A model generated the notes under the pieces. That model did not search any database. It worked only from the letters and a program-made list of their open reading frames with translations, and had not been told where the DNA came from. From Rhodospirillales bacterium URHD0017 (GTDB lineage Bacteria > Pseudomonadota > Alphaproteobacteria > Reyranellales > Reyranellaceae): 64,000 nt of DNA. This document shows, one piece after another, positions 40,787 to 48,621 of this stretch. Each line of letters starts with the position of its first letter. Position 1 is the first letter of the stretch. The DNA lies in assembly GCA_900110395.1 (NCBI GenBank), contig FODP01000033.1, positions 1 to 64,000 of the forward strand. The letters run 5' to 3'. The position numbers were made by a program, and so were the translations under genes.

Positions 40787-42343
40787 GTGCATGGTGAGGC
40801 GCCTGGCGTGCAGTTCGTTTTCGACAATCATGTGCTCGATCCCGACCGGCGCGAACTGCACCGAGGCTCCGCAGCAGTTGCAGTCGAACCGCAGGTATTC
40901 GACCTGCTGCTCCATCTCGTGCAGAACCGCGACCGTGTCGTCAGCAAGGACGATCTCATCGCCTCGGTCTGGCGCGGCCGCATCGTGTCGGATTCCACCC
41001 TGGCGAGTCGCATCAACGCCGCGCGACGCGCGATCGGCGACAACGGCGACGCGCAGAGACTGATCCGTACCGTCTCCCGACGCGGCGTGCGTTTCGTGGG
41101 ATCGGTGGATGCGCGCGCCGACGCCGCTGTCGCGCGCCTGGCGCCCACGGTGCGCACGGAGCGCCCAGGCATCGCGGTGCTGCCCTTCATGAACGCCAAC
41201 GGCGAGCCGGAGCAGGATTACTTCGCCGACGGCATAGCCGAGGACATCATCACCGAACTGTCGCGGCTGCGCTGGTTCCTCGTCATCGCCCGCAATTCCT
41301 CCTTCACCTACAAGGCCAAGCCGGTGCCGATGAAGCAGATCGGCGAGGAACTGGGCGTCGGCTACCTGGTCGAAGGCTCCGTGCGCAAGAGCGGCGAGCG
41401 CGTGCGCATCACCGCGCAGCTCAACGAGGTGGCGACCGGCAAGCAGCTCTGGGCGGAGCGTTACGACCGGCAGCTCTCCGATGTCTTTGCCATCCAGGAC
41501 GAGATCACCGAGGCGGTGGTGGCCGCCATCGAGCCGCAGGTCTGGGCCAACGAGAGCTTCCGCGCCCAGCGCAAGGCGCCGGAGAACCTCGACGCCTGGG
41601 ACCTGGTCATGCGCGCCCTGCCGCACTACTGGCGCGTGACCAAGGAAGACCATCGGCTCGCCCGCCAGCTGCTGGAACGGGCGATCGCCGTCGATCCGAA
41701 CTACGCCCAGGCGCTGGCGGTGTTCGCCGTCAGCATCATGTTCGGCGCCCACATGGGCTGGGAGAACTTAGCGACGGCCGTGCCGGAGGCCGAGAGCGCC
41801 GCCCTGGGCGCGGTCCGCGCCGACGGCGAGGATCCGTGGGCGCATCTCGCGCTCGCCACCATCCATCTGCACCGTGGGCGCTTCGACGATTCGCTGGCCG
41901 CGTTCGAGATGGCGCTCAGCCTCAACCCGAACTTCTCGCTGGCGCTCGGTTACTATGGCCTGGTGCTGTCGGCCGTCGGGCGCTGGCAGCAAGGCGCCGA
42001 CGCCGCGCGTCGCGCCTTGCGGCTCAGCCCGCGCGACCCGTTCTCGGCGATCTTCAGCGGCGTCGCGGCCTATGCCGAGTTCGTCGGCCGCAACTACGAG
42101 GAGGCGGTGCGGCTGGCCCGCGAAGGCGTCCGGCAGCGCCCGGAGTTCGTCGGCGGGTATCGCATTCTCACTGCAGCCGCGGCCATGGCGGGCGACAGCG
42201 AACTCGCACGGTCCGCGCTGCAGGAGCTGCGCCGGACGCAGCCCGACATCTCGCTGGCCTGGGTGGAGAGCCAGATGCTGGTGCGCGGCACGGCCGAACG
42301 GGCGCACTACCTGGAAGCCTTTCGGCGCGCCGGCCTGGAGTAG
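40787..42343 (+). CDS. CadC-like winged-helix regulator with TPR domain
   Basis: This is a 518-residue protein. The OmpR/PhoB-type winged helix is N-terminal (LDPDRRELHRGSAAVAVEPQ, VFDLLLHLVQNRDRVVSKDD, STLASRINAARRAIGDNGDA). A FlgO/TolB-like segment (IAVLPFMNANGEPEQDYFAD then GIAEDIITELSRLRWFLVIA) and a tetratricopeptide part (LAIATIHLHRGRFDDSLAAF-like repeats, LNPNFSLALGYYGLVLSAVG) follow. There is no membrane helix, so it is a soluble CadC/adenylate-cyclase-type architecture without the cyclase. It should bind DNA and sense a partner protein or ligand. The GTG at 40787 or one at 40808 could be the start. Confidence 0.85.
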   Translation: MHGEAPGVQFVFDNHVLDPDRRELHRGSAAVAVEPQVFDLLLHLVQNRDRVVSKDDLIASVWRGRIVSDSTLASRINAARRAIGDNGDAQRLIRTVSRRGVRFVGSVDARADAAVARLAPTVRTERPGIAVLPFMNANGEPEQDYFADGIAEDIITELSRLRWFLVIARNSSFTYKAKPVPMKQIGEELGVGYLVEGSVRKSGERVRITAQLNEVATGKQLWAERYDRQLSDVFAIQDEITEAVVAAIEPQVWANESFRAQRKAPENLDAWDLVMRALPHYWRVTKEDHRLARQLLERAIAVDPNYAQALAVFAVSIMFGAHMGWENLATAVPEAESAALGAVRADGEDPWAHLALATIHLHRGRFDDSLAAFEMALSLNPNFSLALGYYGLVLSAVGRWQQGADAARRALRLSPRDPFSAIFSGVAAYAEFVGRNYEEAVRLAREGVRQRPEFVGGYRILTAAAAMAGDSELARSALQELRRTQPDISLAWVESQMLVRGTAERAHYLEAFRRAGLE

Positions 42344-42512
42344 GCAGAGCAGCTGTTGCCCGTACCCTTCGCGGCAGTGTTGCGAATCGGCAACACCCAA
42401 GGCGTTGTCCTGTGTCCTTCCAGTGCTTTGAGTGGACAAGCCGCTCCGTTCGGAAACTCCCCCGATGGCGCGCACGTTTGTGCGGCGTGTGTGGGAAAGG
42501 ATGAAGGGACAA

Positions 42513-43274
42513 ATGCCGGCAACGAACTGGGAGACTTCGAACAACCGCGTGCTGCTCGTCGACGACGACGAGCTCTATCTCGAGACCATGATGGCAGAGC
42601 TGGAGGATCGGGGCTTCGCGGTGCGCGGCTTCCTCGACGGCCCTTCCCTCTTCAAGGAGCTGGACCGCGCGCCTGAGGCGGACGCTCTCCTGCTCGACTG
42701 GACGCTGCCCAGCATGTCGGGCATCGACGTGCTCTCGGCGGTGCGGGACCGGGGAATCGACGTCCCGGTTGCCTTCCTGACCGGCCGCGCCCTGGTCGAC
42801 TACGAGCACATCGCGCTCGGCCGCGGCGCCATCGACTTCATCGACAAGATGCGCGGCGCCGACATCATCGCCCAGCGGCTCGCCCGCATAGTCGTGGGCC
42901 GCCGCCGCCGGCCGGCCGTCGCCGCCCCTGAACGCGAGGCACCGACAGTGTGCGGCGCGATAAGCCTGTGGCAGCGCAATCCGCGCATCCAATGGCGCGG
43001 CGCGGACGTCGGCCTGACGCTGACAGAGTACAAGATCATCAGCCAGTTGGTCGCCAACGCCGGCAAGCCGCTGACCTACCGGGCGATCTACGACACCATG
43101 CACTATGCCGGCTTCATGGCCGGGTTCGGCGCCGACGGCTATCTGGTGAACGTCCGCTCCGCCATGAAGCGCATCCGCAAGAAGTTCCTGGCGCTAGACC
43201 CGGACTTTGCCGAGATCGAGAACTTCGCGGCGGTCGGCTACGCCTGGCGCAGATCCCCCGAGCGCGCGGGATAG
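42513..43274 (+). CDS. OmpR/ChvI-like response regulator
   Basis: This is a 253-residue two-domain regulator. The receiver domain has VLLVDDDELYLETMMAEL (acidic triad), the phosphoacceptor Asp62 in DALLLDWTLPSMSGIDVL, and FLTGRALVDYEH. The winged helix reads LTLTEYKIISQLVANAGKPL, YRAIYDTMHYAGFMAGFGAD and NVRSAMKRIRKKFLALDPDF followed by IENFAAVGYAWR, very like ChvI. No histidine kinase gene is adjacent, so it is an orphan. Upstream in-frame starts exist at 42432, 42465 and 42501; I used 42513, which has GAAGGGAC seven bases before it. Confidence 0.85.
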   Translation: MPATNWETSNNRVLLVDDDELYLETMMAELEDRGFAVRGFLDGPSLFKELDRAPEADALLLDWTLPSMSGIDVLSAVRDRGIDVPVAFLTGRALVDYEHIALGRGAIDFIDKMRGADIIAQRLARIVVGRRRRPAVAAPEREAPTVCGAISLWQRNPRIQWRGADVGLTLTEYKIISQLVANAGKPLTYRAIYDTMHYAGFMAGFGADGYLVNVRSAMKRIRKKFLALDPDFAEIENFAAVGYAWRRSPERAG

Positions 43275-43370
43275 CCCGCCGGCATCCGGCTGCGGGGCAC
43301 ATGATCGACGGCCTCGCAGCCATCGCCACGGCGTACGAAGCCGAAACAGGGCGTGTATTTTCGCGGCCGT

Positions 43371-43568
43371 CTAGAGGCCCTGCTCCTTCGTCTTTTCAGC
43401 GGCGGCGCGCCGTTCCCAGCCGGCCGCCTCTGTTTCCAACTCCTGTGCATAGCCCTCCAGTCGCAGCCTGTCGGACTCGATCGACAACTGGGCGGCCATG
43501 CGACGCGCGCGGTGCGCCATGTCTCGCAACCTCGCCGCCTCCTTGAGGAAGTCCGACGATCCACTCAT
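43371..43568 (-). CDS. Small helical protein
   Basis: This is a 65-residue protein with GGAGAAG before the ATG at 43568. It is a single long amphipathic helix (SDFLKEAARLRDMAHRARRM, then LRLEGYAQELETEAAGWERR) with Arg and Glu repeats typical of a coiled coil. Proteins of this kind, often beginning with similar EAARLRDMA motifs, are frequent orphans in rhizobial and related genomes. Function unknown. It stands between two plus-strand genes. Confidence 0.65.
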   Translation of the reverse strand: MSGSSDFLKEAARLRDMAHRARRMAAQLSIESDRLRLEGYAQELETEAAGWERRAAAEKTKEQGL

Positions 43569-43703
43569 ACGCTTCTCCGGGTTCACCCCAAGAACGAGGC
43601 GACTGAGAGCCAGTTGCAGGCAGAAGCCAGCGGCGGCCGCGAGAAGTCGCGGCGGAACCGTTGCTCGCGAGCCTACGTTGCCGCCCGACAGACCGGAGGT
43701 TCC

Positions 43704-43916
43704 ATGGCAGCCAAGAAGAAAGCGGCCCGCAAGCGCGCGGCGAAACGCCAATTGATCGACACGGGCACCAACAAGCTCTATGTCCGACGCAACGCTCGCG
43801 GCACGTCCTTCAAGGAAGTCGAGGATGTCGGTCGATCGCTGGCCCAGGACCGCCGGCGCAAGGCGAAGACGGTCGCCAAGCGTGGCCAAGGCGACCGCGG
43901 CGATCGCCGCCGCTGA
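43704..43916 (+). CDS. Small basic protein, possibly DNA-binding
   Basis: This is a 70-residue, strongly basic protein with GGAGG seven bases before the ATG. The N-terminus is Lys/Arg/Ala-rich (MAAKKKAARKRAAKRQ), a short centre reads LIDTGTNKLYVRRNARGTSF, and the C-terminus is Arg/Lys-rich again. The layout resembles small nucleoid or histone H1-like proteins, with a brief ordered core that resembles RNA-binding beta strands. No family assignment is possible. Confidence 0.6.
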   Translation: MAAKKKAARKRAAKRQLIDTGTNKLYVRRNARGTSFKEVEDVGRSLAQDRRRKAKTVAKRGQGDRGDRRR

Positions 43917-44001
43917 GGTCGCGGCCCCGGCGATCCACAAGGCTTCAAATAGTCATTTCCGCCGACGACGTCGTATAGTCGGGCGGCATGCCCGAGGCTT
44001 G

Positions 44002-44382
44002 ATGCCGCTCAACTGGACGATCGATCACGACCTGCGCCTTGTGACGGCACGCGCCGAAGGGGCGATTTCTGCGGAAGACGTCAAGACCTACCTCGGCAGC
44101 GTCGCCGCAGAGGGCGGCATGCCCTATGCCAAGCTGTTCGACATCTCCGCGGCGGATAGCCCGCTGACCGTGGCCGACCTCCAGGCGCTCGGCCGGTCGA
44201 TCCGGCAATATGCCATCGACGGCTATGGCCCGCTCGGCCCGCTCGCCATCGTCGTCGGACAGGGACAGGCGCACTTCCAGGCGGCGTTCTTCGCCGACGC
44301 CTCACCGACCAACCGGCCGCTGCGCATCTTTCGCGATCAACGACAGGCGCAGGAGTGGCTGGTCGGGCTGCGGCGGACCTGA
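44002..44382 (+). CDS. Hypothetical STAS/SpoIIAA-like protein
   Basis: This is a 126-residue soluble protein. The pattern MPLNWTIDHDLRLVTARAEG, ISAEDVKTYLGSVAAEGGMP, YAKLFDISAADSPLTVADLQ and GPLAIVVGQGQAHFQAAFFA followed by LRIFRDQRQAQEWL matches the alternating alpha/beta of SpoIIAA-like/STAS-related proteins that are common and unassigned in alphaproteobacteria. There is no phospho-Ser motif I can identify. It precedes the short ORF with the strong ribosome site by about 90 bases. Confidence 0.7.
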   Translation: MPLNWTIDHDLRLVTARAEGAISAEDVKTYLGSVAAEGGMPYAKLFDISAADSPLTVADLQALGRSIRQYAIDGYGPLGPLAIVVGQGQAHFQAAFFADASPTNRPLRIFRDQRQAQEWLVGLRRT

Positions 44383-44460
44383 GCATCCACAGGTCCTGCG
44401 ACACATCGCGCCAATTACGGCACAGCCATGCTGTGCGACGCTGAGGCCCCATCAACATTG

Positions 44461-44475
44461 AAAGGAGGTGATCCT
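44461..44475 (+). promoter_or_regulatory. Complete Shine-Dalgarno sequence (16S 3'-end complement)
   Basis: AAAGGAGGTGATCC at 44461-44474 is the exact complement of the 3' end of 16S rRNA (GGATCACCTCCTTT). The core GGAGG ends seven bases before a GTG codon at 44476. Ordinary genes in this window use five to seven bases of this sequence, so the full match is exceptional and predicts very strong ribosome binding or a role in ribosome capture. Confidence 0.85.
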
Positions 44476-44559
44476 GTGAAGTCCACCAATGCGACACCGA
44501 CGAGCTTCGCAGCCATCGCCACCGGGATCATTCCTGCACTGGCGGCTCGCTGCCTGTAA
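44476..44559 (+). CDS. 27-residue small protein with full-length Shine-Dalgarno site
   Basis: The frame begins at GTG and encodes 27 residues (VKSTNATPTSFAAIATGIIP, then ALAARCL) before TAA at 44557-44559. The first ten residues are polar. The rest is a hydrophobic, Ala/Ile-rich helix long enough to partly enter a membrane. A Rho-independent terminator follows 20 bases after the stop, and a six-base-stem hairpin (44420-44436) lies upstream, so the unit may be a short independent transcript. I do not recognise it. It could be a small membrane peptide or a leader peptide; the following gene starts beyond the terminator. Confidence 0.6.
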   Translation: MKSTNATPTSFAAIATGIIPALAARCL

Positions 44560-44578
44560 GATCGACGGTCGTCGGCGC

Positions 44579-44609
44579 AAAGCCGCCTTCGGGCGGCTTT
44601 GTTGTTTTT
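44579..44609 (+). terminator. Rho-independent terminator
   Basis: A nine-base stem (AAAGCCGCC with GGCGGCTTT) closes a TTCG tetraloop at 44588-44591 and is followed by GTTGTTTTT. This is a strong intrinsic terminator on the plus strand, placed directly behind the 27-codon ORF and ahead of the gene at 44623. Confidence 0.9.
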
Positions 44610-44622
44610 GGGATGTCGTCGA

Positions 44623-44916
44623 ATGAGCGACTTCAGCGCGAGCGAGAAGCATGGCCTCGCCCAGCGGATCGACCGCTTCATCAAGGGCCTCGAGCGCTCA
44701 AAGCGCGCTCCCAACCGGCGCGAAAGCCATCACGTCGTCGCCGCCCTGCGCTGTCTTCATGACGGCCGATACGAAGAGGGCCGGCTCGCCATGATCAATG
44801 CCGAGCGCGTCGCCCCTCTTCCTCCGGAAGCAGCCAACCTCGTCAAAAGCAATGAACCGGAGTCGGTGCATGAGCTTCGGGCCGCGCTCGACGCCATCCT
44901 GGCGGGCAGCGGCTAG
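44623..44916 (+). CDS. Small hypothetical protein
   Basis: This is a 97-residue soluble protein with basic N-terminal and acidic C-terminal halves (SASEKHGLAQRIDRFIKGLE, RESHHVVAALRCLHDGRYEE, GRLAMINAERVAPLPPEAAN, VHELRAALDAILAGSG). It is predicted to form three or four helices. The HDGRYEEGRLAMINAE segment resembles a single TPR-like hairpin. The ATG follows the terminator by about 14 bases, so transcription needs its own promoter or read-through. No family recognised. Confidence 0.6.
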   Translation: MSDFSASEKHGLAQRIDRFIKGLERSKRAPNRRESHHVVAALRCLHDGRYEEGRLAMINAERVAPLPPEAANLVKSNEPESVHELRAALDAILAGSG

Positions 44917-44938
44917 CGGCAACGCCTGGCCGCGCCGG

Positions 44939-45808
44939 TCAGCGCTTCGGGCTGCAGCTCGCGCAGGAAAGCTTCGCCGCCGTCTTGCGCCCGTCCTTGC
45001 GCGGCCGCGTTTCGGCGTGGCCGCAGACCGAGCAGCCGTCGATCTCGAAATGCACCCAGTGGGTTGGCTGGGCGCACGCCTCGCACGGCAGGCCGCGGCG
45101 GTTGCCGATGATGCCGAACCCCGGCGCGTGGCACTGCGGGCAGAGCCGCTCCAGGCGCTTGGCGAGCTTCCACGACAGCGCCCGCAGCACGCGCATGCGG
45201 GCCGGATTGCGATGGGCGCGCATGTCGGCATAGAGCACGCCCAGCCGATCCTCCGACCGGTTGGCCTCGTGGTCCAGAGCCGCCACGACGTCTTCGACAG
45301 TGGACAGGCCCTTGATCGGATGGCTCCAGTCGCTGCTGCAGACCACGAACACGCCGTAGCGCGGAAAGCCCATCGCCTTAACCACCAAGGGCACGGCGGG
45401 GTCACCTGCCTTGAAGCGCATCAGTCGCCAGTTGGTGCGATGCGTGGACAGCGTCTCGATGATCTTGATGCCGCGCCGGCGGTCGAGAAAGGCCATGATC
45501 TCGACGCCGCTCGGCACCAGCGGCACGGCGTCGATCGGGCCGTAGCTGCCCTCGTTGGCGACGGCGCAGTCGACGTCGAGCGAGCGGAAGACAAGCTCCG
45601 CCTTGAGCACGCAGGTCTCGACCAGGGCATCGGGCCGCGGCACCTCGCCCGAAAAGGTCCCGAGCAGGTCGGTGTCGACGTCCGGCGCGACCACGACCTC
45701 GGCGCCCAGCACGCGGCGGAACGGCGGCGCCACCGCCAGCTCCTTGGCGTGCATCGTCGCCAGGGCGATGCGTTGCCCGGCGTATGGATGTCGTCCTGTC
45801 AATGCCAC
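44939..45808 (-). CDS. DUF6671-type protein with C-terminal zinc ribbon
   Basis: This is a 289-residue protein starting at GTG. The N-terminal 190 residues form an alpha/beta domain (GRHPYAGQRIALATMHAKEL, RPDALVETCVLKAELVFRSL, VANEGSYGPIDAVPLVPSGV, STHRTNWRLMRFK). The C-terminal part has Cys pairs typical of a double zinc ribbon: CPQCHAPGFG with CEACAQPTHW, and CSVCGHAE with LSCASCSPKR. DUF6671 is my recollection of the family; function is unknown. The Gly-rich loop and invariant EGSYGP suggest ligand binding. It shares the minus strand with the M20 peptidase, 45 bases upstream. Confidence 0.7.
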   Translation of the reverse strand: MALTGRHPYAGQRIALATMHAKELAVAPPFRRVLGAEVVVAPDVDTDLLGTFSGEVPRPDALVETCVLKAELVFRSLDVDCAVANEGSYGPIDAVPLVPSGVEIMAFLDRRRGIKIIETLSTHRTNWRLMRFKAGDPAVPLVVKAMGFPRYGVFVVCSSDWSHPIKGLSTVEDVVAALDHEANRSEDRLGVLYADMRAHRNPARMRVLRALSWKLAKRLERLCPQCHAPGFGIIGNRRGLPCEACAQPTHWVHFEIDGCSVCGHAETRPRKDGRKTAAKLSCASCSPKR

Positions 45809-45853
45809 GGCGCTGCCGCCGACGATCGAGTCGATGGGACTTGCTCCTCCGGA

Positions 45854-47047
45854 CTATTCCGCCGCCTGCGGCAGGGCCTCGCGGGCAAGCTGCTGCTCGA
45901 CCAGGGTCGCCCAGTAGGAGGCGCCGATCGGCAGGATCTCGTCGTTGAAGTCGTAGCCCGGGTTGTGGACCATGCAGCTCCCCGCCCCGTCGCCATTGCC
46001 GATCCAGATGTAGCAGCCGGGCCGCTTCAGCAGCATCCAGGCAAAGTCCTCGCTGCCCATGGCGGGCGTCGGGTTGCGGTTGACGTTCTCCAGCCCGACC
46101 AGTGTCCCCGCAGCGTTGGCGGCGAACTCGGTCTCCTGCTCGCTGTTGACCGTCGCGGGATAGCGCCGCTCGTAGCGCCACTTGGTGACCTCCGCGCCGA
46201 AGCCCGCGGCGACGTTGCGCGCGATCTTCTCGATCGTGCGCTCGATCATGTCCTGCACCGGCTTCTTGAAGGTGCGGACGGTGCCGCGCAGGGTGCATTC
46301 CTGCGGGATGACGTTCCACGTGTCGCCGGCATGGATCTGGGTGGTCGAGACGACGGCGGTGTCCATCGGATCGAGGTTGCGCGCCACGATCGACTGCAGC
46401 GCCGTCACGATGTGGCTGCCCACCACCACCGGGTCGATGCCGTGATGCGGCATGGCGCCGTGGGCACCCACGCCCTTCACCACCACCTCGAAGATGTCGT
46501 AGGCCGCCATCATCGGGCCGGGACGGACGGCGAAGCGGCCGACCGGGATGCCGGGGATGTTGTGCATGCCATAGACGCCCTCGACCGGGAACTTCTCGAA
46601 CAGCCCCTCCTCCACCATGACGCGGCCGCCGCCCTCGTTCTCCTCGGCCGGCTGGAAGATGAAGTAGACGGTGCCATCGAAGTTCCTGGTCTCGGCCAGG
46701 TACTTGGCGGCGCCCAGCAGCATCACCGTGTGGCCGTCATGGCCGCAGGCGTGCATCTTGCCGGCGATCGTCGACTTGTGGTCGAACTCGTTGGTCTCAT
46801 GCACGTCGAGCGCGTCCATGTCGGCGCGCAAGCCGATCGCCCGCTTGGAACTGCCCGAGCGCAGCACGCCCACGACGCCGGTCTTGGCGAGGCCACGATG
46901 GACCTCGATACCGAAGGATTTCAGCTTGTCGGCGACGATGTCGGCGGTCCGTACTTCCTCGAAGGCCGTCTCGGGATGACTGTGAATGTCATGGCGCCAG
47001 GCGGTCATGTCCTTGTGGAACGAGGCAATACGATTAATGACCGGCAT
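45854..47047 (-). CDS. M20-family amidohydrolase/peptidase
   Basis: This is a 397-residue dizinc enzyme. Motifs are WRHDIHSHPETAFEEVRTAD, IGLRADMDALDVHETNEFD, MHACGHDGHTVMLLGAAKYL (Cys and His metal ligands), IFQPAEENEGGGRVMVEEGL (catalytic Glu pair), MHNIPGIPVGRFAVRPGPMM, GVGAHGAMPHHGIDPVVVGS (dimerisation lid) and AMGSEDFAWMLLKRPGCYIW. The family hydrolyses N-acyl amino acids, hippurate or IAA conjugates. There is no signal peptide. The ATG at 47047 has GAGAAG upstream; an earlier in-frame ATG at 47092 adds an unlikely 15-residue extension. Confidence 0.92.
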   Translation of the reverse strand: MPVINRIASFHKDMTAWRHDIHSHPETAFEEVRTADIVADKLKSFGIEVHRGLAKTGVVGVLRSGSSKRAIGLRADMDALDVHETNEFDHKSTIAGKMHACGHDGHTVMLLGAAKYLAETRNFDGTVYFIFQPAEENEGGGRVMVEEGLFEKFPVEGVYGMHNIPGIPVGRFAVRPGPMMAAYDIFEVVVKGVGAHGAMPHHGIDPVVVGSHIVTALQSIVARNLDPMDTAVVSTTQIHAGDTWNVIPQECTLRGTVRTFKKPVQDMIERTIEKIARNVAAGFGAEVTKWRYERRYPATVNSEQETEFAANAAGTLVGLENVNRNPTPAMGSEDFAWMLLKRPGCYIWIGNGDGAGSCMVHNPGYDFNDEILPIGASYWATLVEQQLAREALPQAAE

Positions 47048-47193
47048 CCGGGGCTTCTCCACAAAATATGGGTGCGGATCGTAAGGATGCATGGCGACGG
47101 GTCAAGCACGCCGAGCATGCGCCCACGCACTTCAGCCATCGTGCAGATAGTTGCCGGCCCTGTGCGTCGCTGGTGATTCCTCCATGGGCCGGT

Positions 47194-48216
47194 TCAGACC
47201 GACTTTGCCGACTCGCTCAGCACGACGGCGACGGCGTCCTGGAAGGCCGCGGCGGTGGGGCCGAAAGTTTCCGGCCCCCCGGCCCAGTTGATGGTGAAGC
47301 AGAACGTCACCGGCACGCCGCGCACCATCATCTGCCCCGGTACGCTGAGGCAGTTGAAACCGTTCCACTCGATGCTGCCGCCCTTGCCGTAGGCGGCGGT
47401 ATCGCGCGGCACGACCTTCGACAGGGCATCAGCCATCGCCTGGATGCGCTTGAACTCGAGAAGCGTCTCCGGCTTTCTGAAGAATCTTCCGTTGAAGGCG
47501 GCGAAGTACCAGGCGAGCATGTCGTTGGCGCTGCTTTTCATCGACTGGACGGAGTTGAGCGGGGACTGGGGCTTCGTCGGATGGGCCATGAGCGCCTTCA
47601 CCTCGCTCCAGCTCATGTCCCGGTCCTCGCCGCTCGCGAGGTAGATGAAGAGACGGCGCGTCGAGGTCGGGATCTGCACGGTCGCGAGCTTGGCCTCGGC
47701 GATCAATGCGCGGACGTTGGCGACGCCGGCCGCCGCCATCACCGCGTCCGTCGCGGTGTTGTCGCTATGGGCGATCATCGCTTCCAGCACGTTGCGCGTC
47801 CTCGTCCTGCCGGCCAGGACCAACGGGTCGTCCGTCGACTGGTCGCCAAACACCGAGCTGCCGAGCGAGCGGACCGTGTCATCGATTGTGAGCTGCTTCC
47901 TCTCCGCGCCGGCAAGGTCGTTCTCCACGCCGCGCAGATACTGCGCGAGGATGAAGGTCTTGATCGCACTGCCGACGAACAGGACAGCGTTCTCGTTGTA
48001 GCCCTGGAACCAGCCTCCGTTAGGCGCAGCGGCGGCTACGGCGCAACCGGCGTTCGTTACCTTGAGCTGGGAAAAGCGCTTGATAGCGGCCTCGACGGCC
48101 GGAGGGCTGCTCGCACGTGGCGGAACACTCTGGGCTTGCGTGGCAGACGCGAGCGCCGGCGCTGCCAGGCCAGACAAAGCAAGTGCAGCGACCTTGCGGC
48201 GATGAAGAGCGATCAT
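47194..48216 (-). CDS. Class A beta-lactamase-fold serine hydrolase
   Basis: This is a 340-residue exported protein (signal peptide VAALALSGLAAPALASATQA). The class A boxes are present: Ser83-x-x-Lys86 in VGSAIKTFILAQYLRG, the SDN loop at 151-153 in AHSDNTATDAVMAAAG, and KGG at 278-280 in YGKGGSIEWNGFN. I do not see an unambiguous omega-loop ExxLN glutamate, so hydrolysis of antibiotics is uncertain and a DD-peptidase or esterase role is possible. It is the last gene before a 400-base gap with a divergent glycosidase gene. Confidence 0.85.
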   Translation of the reverse strand: MIALHRRKVAALALSGLAAPALASATQAQSVPPRASSPPAVEAAIKRFSQLKVTNAGCAVAAAAPNGGWFQGYNENAVLFVGSAIKTFILAQYLRGVENDLAGAERKQLTIDDTVRSLGSSVFGDQSTDDPLVLAGRTRTRNVLEAMIAHSDNTATDAVMAAAGVANVRALIAEAKLATVQIPTSTRRLFIYLASGEDRDMSWSEVKALMAHPTKPQSPLNSVQSMKSSANDMLAWYFAAFNGRFFRKPETLLEFKRIQAMADALSKVVPRDTAAYGKGGSIEWNGFNCLSVPGQMMVRGVPVTFCFTINWAGGPETFGPTAAAFQDAVAVVLSESAKSV

Positions 48217-48621
48217 GGCGTTCTCCCGGACGAGCACACATGCGATCCCGCAGCTGACCCGCGCCAGTCACTATTATGCATATCTCGAAACAAGCATCGC
48301 GCGTCGACGCCCTTGTGGCACAACCGGTGCAAGAAGCCGCGCGCTGAACCAGCTGCGCGTGTCTCGACTAATGGTTGGAGCTTGTGCAGAGGCCACCAGA
48401 GATTGCCGCACAACGACCATCTCGCGTCGATCGCCGCGTCGGATCTCGCCAGTTGAACCGACAAAGTCGATACAACCGAAGTCGTTCTTAAGAAAAATTT
48501 GATCTTTTTTTGACCGGGACATGCATGTCAACCGAGGCGCGTGCTGCTAGATTGGCTTATCGGAGAATATCTATGGATAGAAACAACCGTAGATGGCAAC
48601 GACAAATGCGCGGTGACTCCC
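48217..48621. other. Intergenic region with low-GC tract, no gene supported
   Basis: The 405-base gap between divergent genes contains a patch of AAAAATTTGATCTTTTTTT near 48490 and a moderate ribosome site (GGAGAATATCT) in front of an ATG at 48573. That ATG opens a 54-codon frame that ends in a stop and looks non-coding. Third codon positions of the frame used by the GH18 gene are AT-rich here until about 48590, so I place its start at 48622. Promoters for both flanking genes must lie in this gap. Confidence 0.5.

Noticed and set aside
44461..44474. Possible 16S rRNA fragment
   Set aside because: The match is only 14 bases and is the complement of the rRNA end in the position of a ribosome site. 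It is not part of an rRNA gene.
44798..47176. A 792-codon plus-strand frame opposite the DUF6671 and M20 genes
   Set aside because: It spans two unrelated minus-strand genes with known motifs and shows no protein family signal. It is a codon-bias artefact.
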